Positions 1 to 6,077 of a stretch of 8,949 nucleotides of DNA are shown piece by piece. The stretch is from an uncultured bacterium. GTDB lineage: Bacteria; Actinomycetota; Coriobacteriia; Coriobacteriales; Coriobacteriaceae. The position numbers and the translations under genes were made by a program. Positions within the stretch are counted from its first letter, which is position 1; each line of letters starts with the position of its first letter. The stretch covers positions 1 to 8,949 of the forward strand of contig CAJMSL010000078.1 in NCBI GenBank assembly GCA_905216045.1, given 5' to 3'. The notes below the pieces were generated by a model. The model did not search any database, was not told the DNA's origin, and worked only from the letters and a program-made list of their open reading frames with translations.

Positions 1-303
1 ACCTACAAGAACAACAGCGTCTGGAAGTTCTACGGCACCAACAACACCAAGAAGACGGAGAACGAAGACAAGGACAAGAACGAGGACGAAGAGGAAACCA
101 CAACGACGACCACAACGACGACCACGCCCACCGAGACCACGGGCGGCGCCACCACCGGCGGCACCGGTACGACCGGTGGCTCGACCGGTGGCTCGACGGG
201 CGGCTCCACTGGTGGTTCGACCGGCGGCGATGGCGGCACGCCTACGCCTACGCCTACGCCCACTCCCGACCCCTCGCCCACGCCTGACGATACGGTCGGT
301 TAG
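1..303 (+). CDS. C-terminal end of a probable cell-surface protein (5' truncated)
   Basis: Frame 1 is open from the window edge to a TAG at 301-303, giving the last 100 residues of a longer protein. In order, the fragment has a short polar/aromatic stretch containing VWKFYG (residues 7-12), a charged Lys/Glu/Asp segment (about 17-32), a run of ten threonines (33-42), TGGS repeats (about 58-76), and Thr-Pro repeats ending in DDTVG. There is no LPXTG sorting motif and no C-terminal hydrophobic segment. Tails of this kind are common on wall-spanning or periplasmic actinobacterial proteins, including class A penicillin-binding proteins. A penicillin-binding protein is my guess from style only, because no catalytic domain lies inside the window. 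The opposite strand is also open here, but that is a shadow of the repeats. The gene converges on argR and ends 23 bp before a strong plus-strand terminator. Confidence 0.75.
   Translation, partial: TYKNNSVWKFYGTNNTKKTENEDKDKNEDEEETTTTTTTTTTPTETTGGATTGGTGTTGGSTGGSTGGSTGGSTGGDGGTPTPTPTPTPDPSPTPDDTVG
97..285 (+). repeat. In-frame short tandem repeats encoding the Thr, TGGS and Thr-Pro tail
   Basis: Three kinds of repeat follow one another. A 12-bp unit (accacaacgacg) occurs twice exactly at 97-120 and encodes part of the poly-Thr run. A 12-bp unit encoding Thr-Gly-Gly-Ser runs over 172-228; its first two copies are identical and the later copies differ only at synonymous positions. A 6-bp Thr-Pro unit (acgcct) occurs about four times from 238. 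Every unit is a multiple of three, so changes in copy number would keep the frame. Confidence 0.85.
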
Positions 304-326
304 AAATTCATCCAGCCATAAGCAAC

Positions 327-368
327 AAGGCCCCCGAGCAGCTTATTAAACTGCTCGGGGGCCTTTTT
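327..368 (+). terminator. Intrinsic terminator of the plus-strand surface-protein gene
   Basis: A perfect 15-bp inverted repeat (327-341 pairing with 351-365) encloses a 9-nt loop. The stem is very GC rich (GCCCCCGAGCAG core) and runs into a T5 tract at 364-368. It sits 23 bp after the TAG of the plus-strand gene. On the minus strand the sequence beyond the stem is a poor T tract, so it should act mainly on plus-strand transcripts. Confidence 0.92.
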
Positions 369-409
369 AGTTTAAAGCGACCTGATGGGCGATCTTTATA
401 CCGGCAGAC

Positions 410-441
410 AAAAAGGGGGTACCGACCAACGTCGATACCCC
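410..441 (-). terminator. Intrinsic terminator downstream of argR
   Basis: Read on the minus strand, GGGGTA (441-436) pairs with TACCCC (421-416). A wobble pair (435/422) extends the stem, then CGAC/GTCG closes on a 4-nt loop at 427-430, giving about 11 pairs in total. The complement of the A run at 410-414 supplies T5 immediately downstream. It lies about 50 bp past the argR stop codon and faces the plus-strand terminator at 327-368, so the convergent genes are insulated from both sides. Confidence 0.85.
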
Positions 442-492
442 TTACAAGCCACTATGTCAGCGCGCACAGTGCCGAGCGCACGACCCGCACGC

Positions 493-930
493 CTACTTGC
501 GAGAATTGCTCAGCTTATTGATTAGCGCTTCAAGACGCTCGCCGTCCTCGGCCGTCTGGGCAATAACCAAAATCGTATCGTTGCCGGCAAGCGAGCCAAG
601 CACATCGGGCAGCTCTGCCGCATCAACAGCGGCGGCGATGCCGGAAGCCGTACCAGGCTGAGCCTTGATCATAACCAGATTATCGGTGCGCAGAACGCCC
701 GTTACGAGCTCGGAAACCATACGCTGCAGGTGCAGGTCCTCTGCCAGAACATAGATGCCCTCAGGGAGCTTACGCAGCCCCATATCGGCAATATCGCGAG
801 AGACAGTCGCCTGCGTGCAATCAAAGCCCATAGCGCGGAGCTCATCGACCAGCACGCGCTGCGTGCGGACGTCCTTATTGCGCACAATATCTCTAATGGC
901 ATCCTGGCGCCCATTGCGTTTTTTAGCCAT
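493..930 (-). CDS. argR: Arginine repressor ArgR
   Basis: ArgR is a hexameric transcription factor that binds ARG-box operators when loaded with L-arginine; it represses arginine biosynthesis and often activates catabolism. The N-terminal winged helix-turn-helix includes QATVSRD (residues 40-46), the family's recognition-helix signature. The C-terminal oligomerisation and arginine-binding domain shows GTASGIAAAVD (93-103) and AGNDTI (115-120). Most relatives have GDDT at the last site, so Asn117 replaces the first ligand-contacting aspartate. I start the gene at the ATG at 930 (145 aa, MAKKRN): GGAGAGAGGG lies 5 nt upstream, and family members begin at about this point. A start at 963 would add 11 residues of unlikely sequence. 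No arginine genes are nearby, so it probably acts in trans. It is the last gene before the convergent junction and has its own 132-bp upstream region. Confidence 0.95.
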   Translation of the reverse strand: MAKKRNGRQDAIRDIVRNKDVRTQRVLVDELRAMGFDCTQATVSRDIADMGLRKLPEGIYVLAEDLHLQRMVSELVTGVLRTDNLVMIKAQPGTASGIAAAVDAAELPDVLGSLAGNDTILVIAQTAEDGERLEALINKLSNSRK

Positions 931-963
931 ACAAACCCTCTCTCCAAAAGATGGCGGAGACAA

Positions 964-978
964 TCAATCAGTGATTGA
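964..978. repeat. Short inverted repeat in the argR upstream region
   Basis: TCAATCA-g-TGATTGA is a perfect 7-bp dyad with a 1-nt centre, 34 bp upstream of the argR start codon. Just beyond it, AATAG (978-982) and CTATT (990-994) form a second 5-bp dyad with a 7-nt spacer. Either could be a protein-binding site, for instance an autoregulatory ARG box, but neither matches the E. coli TGAAT/ATTCA arrangement well. The repeats are directly visible; the role is speculative. Confidence 0.5.
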
Positions 979-1018
979 ATAGTTTAACGCTATTTGAAGG
1001 CTTTTGTGTATAAGAACG

Positions 1019-1056
1019 CATTTCGAAACAATTCTATGCAAATTTGTTTCGAAATG
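1019..1056 (-). promoter_or_regulatory. Candidate argR promoter/operator: 13-bp dyad around a -10-like hexamer
   Basis: A perfect 13-bp inverted repeat pairs 1019-1031 (CATTTCGAAACAA) with 1044-1056. Each arm contains the self-palindrome TTTCGAAA. The 12-nt spacer overlaps the minus-strand hexamer TAGAAT (complement of 1031-1036), which matches the -10 consensus at five of six positions and reads towards argR. I see no good -35 element at the right distance. There is no T tract on the minus strand, which argues against a terminator for the upstream gene. A repressor site over the argR promoter is the simplest reading. Confidence 0.45.
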
Positions 1057-1062
1057 AGCCGT

Positions 1063-2103
1063 TTAGGCGGTTTTTGCGCCCGTCCGGTTAAGAAAAGCTG
1101 CCAGATGCGTACACATCACGCAGCGCGCGGGCTTGGCGCTGGCGATCGGCCCAAACAACAGACCGAGTCCCCGATGGTTATCCTTGAGCGCGGCGACCAT
1201 CTGACGGGTTCGAGGCGCCTCGAGCATATCACGCATGCGGGCGGAACGCTCGATTGACGACACCCCATGCGGGCTCAGACACAAATTCTCGATGCAGGCG
1301 ACTAGTCCGGCAAAGTAGAACTTCTGGCTTGCCAGCTTGAGCCGACCACCGCTATCTGCTTCCGAGAGTGAGTCCGCAAGCTCGTCGAGCGCTCGGGCAT
1401 CATCGGATACCTTGGCATACATGGTGGGATCAAAGGCATCTGTAAGCTTAGGTGCCGCCGCGTGGAAACAAGCATCGCCGCAGCCGGACACGCATCGTGT
1501 CTGCGAAAGCGCGCATGCCATAAACCCAACTGTGCGAAACACCTTGTCGCACAAAAGGCATGCCTCAAACAGCGAGCGGCTGTACATCACGCCAGAGGTC
1601 TGAACGACAAGGCCGCCTAAAATCAACTGAGGCAGCCCGGCCACCATCGAAGATTTGCCATCAATGGAAATATGAGCAGCATCCAAGACGCGCGAATGGC
1701 GCTCTCGATGTGCATCATAGCGGTCGAGCGACACCGTGGGGAACACTATGTCTGCTGCGGTATCGCACGCGATATCGACCATCTTGGAAAGGGACTGCGG
1801 AGCAAACCACTCATCGGCGTTCATAGCGATGATTTGAGAGCCACGCGAGGCAGCAAAACCGGCACGAAGGCAAGCACCGCGCTTCGCGTCCTCGACGCCA
1901 ATCAAATCAATATGGATGTCCCTGTCGGCAGCAACTTGAAGCGAATGGCGCACACCGGGCGCAGCATCGCGGCAGACAACGACAATCTGCAAATCGTAGA
2001 GGTCTTGGTTCTGGATACTCTCGAGCGCACGCATCGCATAGCTGGGCGAACCTTCTACCACAAGGATCACCGAAAGTCGCGGATGCGAGCCACGTCGAAC
2101 CAA
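1063..2103 (-). CDS. Family 2 glycosyltransferase-like protein
   Basis: This 346-aa protein opens with a GT-A fold signature: LSVILVVEGSP (10-20), then a helix with RALESIQNQD (25-34) and a strand QIVVV (39-43), as in GT2 enzymes that move a sugar from a nucleotide donor. The usual DXD metal motif appears at 95-98 as NADE, within AMNADEWFAP, so the first acidic residue is missing. The rest (about 120-346) resembles no domain I can name. It holds most of the 13 cysteines, including CxxC pairs at 182/185 and 328/331. No signal peptide or membrane segment is visible. The start is TTG: an in-frame stop at 2131-2133 leaves no ATG or GTG upstream, and AGAGGA lies 8 nt before it. The donor, acceptor and pathway cannot be told. 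It lies between truA and argR with 161 bp upstream, so it may have its own promoter. Confidence 0.75.
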   Translation of the reverse strand: MVRRGSHPRLSVILVVEGSPSYAMRALESIQNQDLYDLQIVVVCRDAAPGVRHSLQVAADRDIHIDLIGVEDAKRGACLRAGFAASRGSQIIAMNADEWFAPQSLSKMVDIACDTAADIVFPTVSLDRYDAHRERHSRVLDAAHISIDGKSSMVAGLPQLILGGLVVQTSGVMYSRSLFEACLLCDKVFRTVGFMACALSQTRCVSGCGDACFHAAAPKLTDAFDPTMYAKVSDDARALDELADSLSEADSGGRLKLASQKFYFAGLVACIENLCLSPHGVSSIERSARMRDMLEAPRTRQMVAALKDNHRGLGLLFGPIASAKPARCVMCTHLAAFLNRTGAKTA

Positions 2104-2237
2104 GTTATCCGTCCTCTCGACAGCAATGAATCAAATCGTGGTTCATGGTACACCCCGGCAATAAAAGCAATGAGACACCGGTTGTATTGCACGCCAAGAA
2201 CAGATGTTGCACACGCGCAGCCCACAGATGACAGGTG

Positions 2238-2256
2238 TCGACGCACGACGCGTCGA
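2238..2256. repeat. Inverted repeat between truA and the glycosyltransferase-like gene
   Basis: TCGACGC (2238-2244) and GCGTCGA (2250-2256) form a 7-bp stem with a 5-nt loop, just after the truA stop codon. No T tract follows on the minus strand, so it is not a canonical intrinsic terminator. It could be a weak attenuator, an RNA-processing hairpin, or chance in GC-rich sequence. The rest of the 2104-2264 gap shows no convincing promoter. Confidence 0.35.
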
Positions 2257-2264
2257 GCCCTCCC

Positions 2265-3089
2265 CTAGTCGAGCACGACAAGCTCGGCGGGATCGTAATC
2301 CACGCCCATAAACGTAAGGCCACAGGCAGGAGCCGTGGGGCCCGCAGCGGTACGGTCGCAAGCATCGATGACCTCACGCATCCACTCGGGTTCACGGCGA
2401 TGCATGCCAATCTCGACAAGCGTGCCCACGATCGTGCGAACCATCGAATGCAGAAACGCATTGCCCTCGATGGTAAACGTCAGGATGTCCTCGCCAAACG
2501 CAACCTCATGGCCAAACTCGGCACGCATCACGCAACGATGCGTGGGCTTGCCAACGGCCGAGGCAACCTTGCAAAAGCTTTTAAAGTCCTGCTCGCCCAA
2601 AAGCGCAGGGCAGGCGGCCGCCATCGCATCGACGTCGAGGGGATAGCGATGCCACCACACAGCACCGCGTGACAGCACGGGCCGCGCATCACGATCGGCA
2701 ATGCGATAGGTGTAAGTGCGAGAGCGCGCGTCAAAGCGCGCAGAAAAGCCCTTACGAGCCTTGTAGACCTCGTTGATGGCGATATCTTTGGGCAGCAGGG
2801 CATCCATAGCCCGCAGCCACCTACGGCGCGTACACGCGAGCTCAGCGTCCGTTACAGGCACGCTGATGTACTGAGCCACGGCATGTACGCCGGCATCGGT
2901 ACGTCCCGCGCACGTCAAATCGATCGGGCGGCGAAGCAGCGTCTCGATGGCTCGACGTAGCTCACCCGCAACCGTCGTCTGTCCCGGCTGCTCGGCAAAT
3001 CCGCTATACGACGAGCCATCATAGGCCACGCGGAAAACGAGCGTGGTGTCAAGCTCGGAAATCGAATTGAAATCAGACGGCGCAGTCAT
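2265..3089 (-). CDS. truA: tRNA pseudouridine(38-40) synthase TruA
   Basis: TruA isomerises uridine to pseudouridine at positions 38-40 in the anticodon arm of many tRNAs, which supports reading-frame maintenance. The protein shows the family layout: an N-terminal strand with RVAYDGSSYSGF, then TVAGELRRAIE, then AGRTDAGVHA, in which Asp65 of the 274-aa form is the catalytic aspartate. The C-terminal half has RTYTYRI, FHSMVR-type residues (FLHSMVRTIVGTL) and a closing GLTFMGVDYD. I start at the ATG at 3089 because GGGAG lies 5 nt upstream. A TTG at 3104 would add five residues but has no Shine-Dalgarno sequence. truA commonly follows rplQ in actinobacteria. Here a strong terminator ends 35 nt before its start codon, so it either depends on readthrough or has a promoter I cannot see. 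Confidence 0.96.
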   Translation of the reverse strand: MTAPSDFNSISELDTTLVFRVAYDGSSYSGFAEQPGQTTVAGELRRAIETLLRRPIDLTCAGRTDAGVHAVAQYISVPVTDAELACTRRRWLRAMDALLPKDIAINEVYKARKGFSARFDARSRTYTYRIADRDARPVLSRGAVWWHRYPLDVDAMAAACPALLGEQDFKSFCKVASAVGKPTHRCVMRAEFGHEVAFGEDILTFTIEGNAFLHSMVRTIVGTLVEIGMHRREPEWMREVIDACDRTAAGPTAPACGLTFMGVDYDPAELVVLD

Positions 3090-3124
3090 GGGCGCTCCCA
3101 ACAAACAAGTAACGGTATCGCGAC

Positions 3125-3155
3125 AAAAAAAGAGGGGTACGCGAACGTACCCCTC
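3125..3155 (-). terminator. Strong intrinsic terminator after rplQ
   Basis: On the minus strand a perfect 10-bp stem GAGGGGTACG/CGTACCCCTC (3155-3146 with 3141-3132) closes on a TTCG tetraloop and is followed by seven T residues (complement of the A run at 3125-3131). It starts 26 bp past the rplQ stop codon. This is close to an ideal intrinsic terminator and marks the end of the main ribosomal-protein/rpoA transcript. Confidence 0.95.
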
Positions 3156-3181
3156 GAATATAGCCTATGCAGACGGAATGT

Positions 3182-3649
3182 CTACTCAGCGGTCTCCTCA
3201 GCAGGAGCCTCCTCGACAGCCTCGACCTTCTTGGGAGCAGCGGCCTTCTTGGGGGCCGGAGCAGCCTTCTTGGCCTTAGGCGTGCAAGGCTCGGTGACGA
3301 GCTCCATGATAACGATGGGAGCGTTGTCGCCCTTGCGGTTGCCGAGCTTCATGATGCGGGTGTAACCGCCGTTGCGGTCCTGCCACATGCCCTGAGCAGC
3401 CTTGTCGAAGATCTCGGCAACGAGCTGCTTATCGCCGAGCTTGGCGATAGCCAGACGACGAGAGTGCAGGTCGCCCTTCTTAGCCCAAGTGATGATCGGG
3501 TCGACGACCGAACGCAGCGCCTTAGCGCGGGTCTCGGTGGTCTTGATGCGGTCGTTCTCGAAGAGGGCCTTAGCAAGGCTCTTCTTCATGGCCTTAGTGT
3601 GGCTCGCATCGGTGCCGAGCTTCAGGCCCTTCTTAACGTTGTGACGCAT
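3182..3649 (-). CDS. rplQ: 50S ribosomal protein L17
   Basis: L17 is a large-subunit protein near the peptide exit tunnel. The 155-aa product begins MRHNVKKGLKLG, followed by SLAKALFENDRIKTTETRAK (24-43) and RNGGYTRI (92-99), all diagnostic of the family. The conserved core ends near residue 119. A tail follows, first rich in Lys, Ala and Pro (about 124-141), then acidic (142-155). Such tails occur on actinobacterial L17 but are absent from the shorter E. coli protein. GAGGAGA sits 8 nt before the ATG. It follows rpoA by 30 bp, the standard order, and is the last gene before the terminator at 3125-3155. Confidence 0.98.
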   Translation of the reverse strand: MRHNVKKGLKLGTDASHTKAMKKSLAKALFENDRIKTTETRAKALRSVVDPIITWAKKGDLHSRRLAIAKLGDKQLVAEIFDKAAQGMWQDRNGGYTRIMKLGNRKGDNAPIVIMELVTEPCTPKAKKAAPAPKKAAAPKKVEAVEEAPAEETAE

Positions 3650-3679
3650 GGTCTAGTTTCTCCTCAAATATGCGAAGCA

Positions 3680-4621
3680 TTAAGCCTTCAGGCTCAGGCC
3701 CATGGACTCAAGCTTGTCCTTCACTTCCTCGATCGACTTAACACCGAAGTTACGGATGTTGAGCAGATCGTTCTCCGAGAACTCAACGAGCTGACGGACC
3801 GAGTGAATGCTGGCGCGCTTAAGGCAGTTGTAGGAACGGACGGAAAGGTCCAGATCCTCAATCTGCTTGTCCAGCTCGGCGTTGTCGTTGGTGACCTCGG
3901 GAGCGAAGATCGAAGCCTCCTCCTCGACCTCGGGGGTCTCGGCAAGGTTCATAAAGGCGGCCATATGCTGGTTGATGATATTGGCAGCCTGGACCACGGC
4001 GTCGCGCGGGGCGATGGAGCCGTTGGTCTCGATCTCGAGGACAAGGCGGTCGTAGTCGGTGTGCTGACCGACACGGCAAGCCTCAACGAGCTTGGCGCAA
4101 CGGGAAACCGGCGAGTACAGCGAGTCGACGTGGATCACACCGATGGGATCGTTGTCGCGCTTGTTGGCCTCGCCAGAAACATAGCCGCGGCCATAGCCGA
4201 TGCGCATGCTCATGGTGAGATGGCCACCCTCGGTGAGCGTAGCGATGTGCTGCTCGGGGTTGACCAGCTCAAACTCGGACGGAATAAAGAAGTCCGCACC
4301 GGTGACCTCGCAGGGGCCGTCAACCGAGATGGTGGCGGTCGCCTCGTCGGTCGTGCCGAGAGCCCTGAAGACAAGACCCTTGACATTCAGGACGATGTCG
4401 GTGACATCCTCGACCATGTTAGGGATGGTCATGAACTCGTGCTGCGCACCATCGATCTGAATAGCCTCGACGGCGGCACCCTCGAGCGAGGACAGAAGAA
4501 CGCGACGAAGGGAGTTACCCAGCGTATCGCCGTAGCCACGCTCGAGCGGCTCGACGGAGACACGAGCAGACGTCTCGTTGATCTCTTCGACCTGAACCTG
4601 AGGCCTAATGAATTCTGACAT
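3680..4621 (-). CDS. rpoA: RNA polymerase alpha subunit
   Basis: The alpha subunit dimerises to seed RNA polymerase assembly, and its C-terminal domain contacts UP elements and activators. The N-terminal domain (about 1-225) includes ERGYGDTLGNSLRRVLL (27-43), the family's assembly motif. An acidic linker (about 226-250, with EVEEEASIF) leads to the C-terminal domain, where LSVRSYNCLKR (259-269) carries the counterparts of E. coli Arg265, Asn268 and Cys269 at 262, 265 and 266; two helix-hairpin-helix turns follow to LSLKA. At 313 aa it is close to normal length. GGAGGT lies 5 nt before the ATG. It sits 32 bp after rpsD and 30 bp before rplQ, the expected alpha-operon order. Confidence 0.99.
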   Translation of the reverse strand: MSEFIRPQVQVEEINETSARVSVEPLERGYGDTLGNSLRRVLLSSLEGAAVEAIQIDGAQHEFMTIPNMVEDVTDIVLNVKGLVFRALGTTDEATATISVDGPCEVTGADFFIPSEFELVNPEQHIATLTEGGHLTMSMRIGYGRGYVSGEANKRDNDPIGVIHVDSLYSPVSRCAKLVEACRVGQHTDYDRLVLEIETNGSIAPRDAVVQAANIINQHMAAFMNLAETPEVEEEASIFAPEVTNDNAELDKQIEDLDLSVRSYNCLKRASIHSVRQLVEFSENDLLNIRNFGVKSIEEVKDKLESMGLSLKA

Positions 4622-4653
4622 GTATTACCTCCAGCCTCAGCAGCCCGGATGGA

Positions 4654-5250
4654 CTACTTAGAGTAGAGCTCGACGATGAGCTGCTCGTTGATATCACCGC
4701 TGATCTGCTCACGCGTCGGCAGAGCGAGCACGTTACCAGACAGCTTCTCGATATCGACCTCGAGCCAGCCAGGGACCTCAAAGCGCTCGGAGGAAATCAG
4801 GGCCTCCTTGATGGGGAGGAGGTCACGGAACTTCTCGCCGACAGCGACGACGTCGCCGGCCTTGACGCGGTAGGACGGGATGTCGACGCGCTTGCCGTTC
4901 ACGGTGAAGTGACCGTGACGGACGGACTGACGAGCCTCTTTGCGGGTGCGGGCGAAGCCAAGACGGAAGACGACGTTGTCGAGGCGAGACTCAAGGATAA
5001 TCATGAGGTTCTCACCGGTGACACCGTTCATCTTACGGGCCTTGTTGAAGTAGCCGTGGAACTGCTTCTCCAGAACGCCATAGATGAACTTGACCTTCTG
5101 CTTCTCGCGCAGCTGCATGCCGTACTCAGATTCCTTGCGACGGCGCTTGGGCTGACGGATAGATTCCTTCTTGCTGCTGTAACCGAGCTCAGCGGGATCG
5201 ATCCCGAGCTGACGGCAGCGCTTAAGAACAGGAGTCCTGTCGATTGCCAT
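4654..5250 (-). CDS. rpsD: 30S ribosomal protein S4
   Basis: S4 is a primary 16S rRNA binder that nucleates assembly of the 30S body, and in some bacteria it represses its own operon. The 198-aa protein starts MAIDRTPVLKRCRQLGIDP. It has only one cysteine at the N-terminus, so it is the zinc-free form. The S4 RNA-binding domain spans about 88-150, with SRLDNVVFRLGFA, RTRKEARQSVRHGH and VNGKRVDIPSY. AAGGA upstream of the ATG serves as ribosome binding site. It lies 19 bp after rpsK and 32 bp before rpoA. No S4-binding pseudoknot leader is evident in the adjacent gaps, which are too short for one. Confidence 0.98.
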   Translation of the reverse strand: MAIDRTPVLKRCRQLGIDPAELGYSSKKESIRQPKRRRKESEYGMQLREKQKVKFIYGVLEKQFHGYFNKARKMNGVTGENLMIILESRLDNVVFRLGFARTRKEARQSVRHGHFTVNGKRVDIPSYRVKAGDVVAVGEKFRDLLPIKEALISSERFEVPGWLEVDIEKLSGNVLALPTREQISGDINEQLIVELYSK

Positions 5251-5269
5251 ATTGATACGATCCTTTCAG

Positions 5270-5674
5270 TTACACGCGGCGACGCTTCTTGGGGCGGCAG
5301 CCGTTGTGCGGAATGGGGGTCTTGTCCTGGATGCTCGAGACCTCGAGGCCAGCAGCCTGGAGGGAGCGGATGGCGGTCTCACGACCGGAGCCGGGGCCCT
5401 TGACGAAGACGGAAACCTTCTTCATACCGTGCTCCATGGCCTGCTTGGCAGCAGCCTCGGCAGCCATCTGGGCAGCGAACGGCGTGGACTTACGGGAGCC
5501 CTTGAAGCCCACCTGGCCAGCCGACTTCCAGGAAATGACGTTGCCCTGGGGATCGGTGATCGAAACGATCGTGTTGTTGAATGTAGAACGAATGTGAGCC
5601 TGGCCCACGGAAATGTTCTTACGGTCCGCGCGCTTCAGACGGGCAGCGCGAACGTTCTTCTTAGCAGTAGCCAT
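5270..5674 (-). CDS. rpsK: 30S ribosomal protein S11
   Basis: S11 binds 16S rRNA on the 30S platform near the mRNA exit channel. The 134-aa product shows FNNTIVSITD (32-41), GNVISWKSAG (44-53), GPGSGRETAIRSLQAAG (93-109) and the C-terminal HNGCRPKKRRRV (123-134), which are all family hallmarks. The basic N-terminus (MATAKKNVRAARLKR) is typical of Gram-positive S11. AAGGAG lies 11 nt before the ATG. It is 14 bp after rpsM and 19 bp before rpsD, so it is probably co-transcribed with both. Confidence 0.98.
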   Translation of the reverse strand: MATAKKNVRAARLKRADRKNISVGQAHIRSTFNNTIVSITDPQGNVISWKSAGQVGFKGSRKSTPFAAQMAAEAAAKQAMEHGMKKVSVFVKGPGSGRETAIRSLQAAGLEVSSIQDKTPIPHNGCRPKKRRRV

Positions 5675-5688
5675 CTATCTAGCGCTCC

Positions 5689-6063
5689 TTATTTCTTCTT
5701 CTTAGCACCGATCTGACGCTTCGGGCCCTTGCGGGTACGAGCGTTAGTGTGGGTGCGCTGGCCGCGGACCGGGAGGCCCTTGCGGTGACGAAGGCCGCGG
5801 TTGCAGCCGATGTCCATAAGGCGCTTGACGTTCTGGTTGCGCTCACGGCGGAGGTCGCCCTCAACCATGATCTGGTTCTTATCGATATAATCGCGGATGG
5901 CGTTAACCTCATCCTCGGTGAGGTCCTTAACGCGCGTATCCACGTTAACGTTGCACTCGACGCAAATCTTCGTCGCAGTGGTGCGGCCGATGCCGTAAAT
6001 GTAGGTCAGACCGATCTCAACGCGCTTCTCACGCGGGAGGGCGACACCATTATTACGGGCCAA
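5689..6063 (-). CDS. rpsM: 30S ribosomal protein S13 (TTG start)
   Basis: S13 sits in the head of the 30S subunit and forms bridges to the 50S subunit and contacts with P-site tRNA. The 124-aa sequence has the helical N-terminal segment with GIGRTTA (24-30), the basic RHRKGLPVRGQRT (92-104) near the C-terminus, and a lysine-rich end. Translation must start at TTG (6063-6061): the next codons give ARNNGVALP, which matches the S13 N-terminus, and GGAG lies 6 nt upstream. A TTG start on a stoichiometric ribosomal protein is less common than ATG. It is 14 bp downstream of rpmJ and 14 bp upstream of rpsK. Confidence 0.97.
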   Translation of the reverse strand: MARNNGVALPREKRVEIGLTYIYGIGRTTATKICVECNVNVDTRVKDLTEDEVNAIRDYIDKNQIMVEGDLRRERNQNVKRLMDIGCNRGLRHRKGLPVRGQRTHTNARTRKGPKRQIGAKKKK

Positions 6064-6077
6064 CGTAGTCTCCTCTC

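Noticed and set aside
30..281. Minus-strand frame with Val/Gly/Pro repeats opposite the surface-protein tail
   Set aside because: It is the reverse reading of short tandem repeats. It lies beyond the argR terminator and has no ribosome binding site.
444..492. Gap between the argR stop codon and its terminator
   Set aside because: Inspected for small ORFs or RNA structure; nothing supportable was seen.
1019..1056. Reading the long dyad as the terminator of the glycosyltransferase-like gene
   Set aside because: The stem is AT-rich with a 12-nt loop, and the minus strand continues without a T tract, so it does not meet the usual intrinsic terminator pattern. A regulatory reading fits better but is unproven.
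1672..2268. Plus-strand open frame of 198 codons opposite the glycosyltransferase-like gene
   Set aside because: The minus-strand frame has a clear GT-A signature and ribosome binding site. The plus-strand frame has neither and runs through the intergenic gap into the end of truA.
2105..2461. Minus-strand frame of 118 codons spanning the truA 3' end and the gap
   Set aside because: Most of it overlaps truA in another frame; the sequence is low complexity and no start signal is evident. Only the last 13 codons are mentioned, as a speculative mini-ORF.
3167..4618. Plus-strand open frame of 483 codons opposite rplQ and rpoA
   Set aside because: It lies exactly antisense to two certain genes. 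Its Leu/Val/Asp-rich translation has no recognisable domain, and long antisense frames are expected opposite GC-rich genes with strong codon bias.
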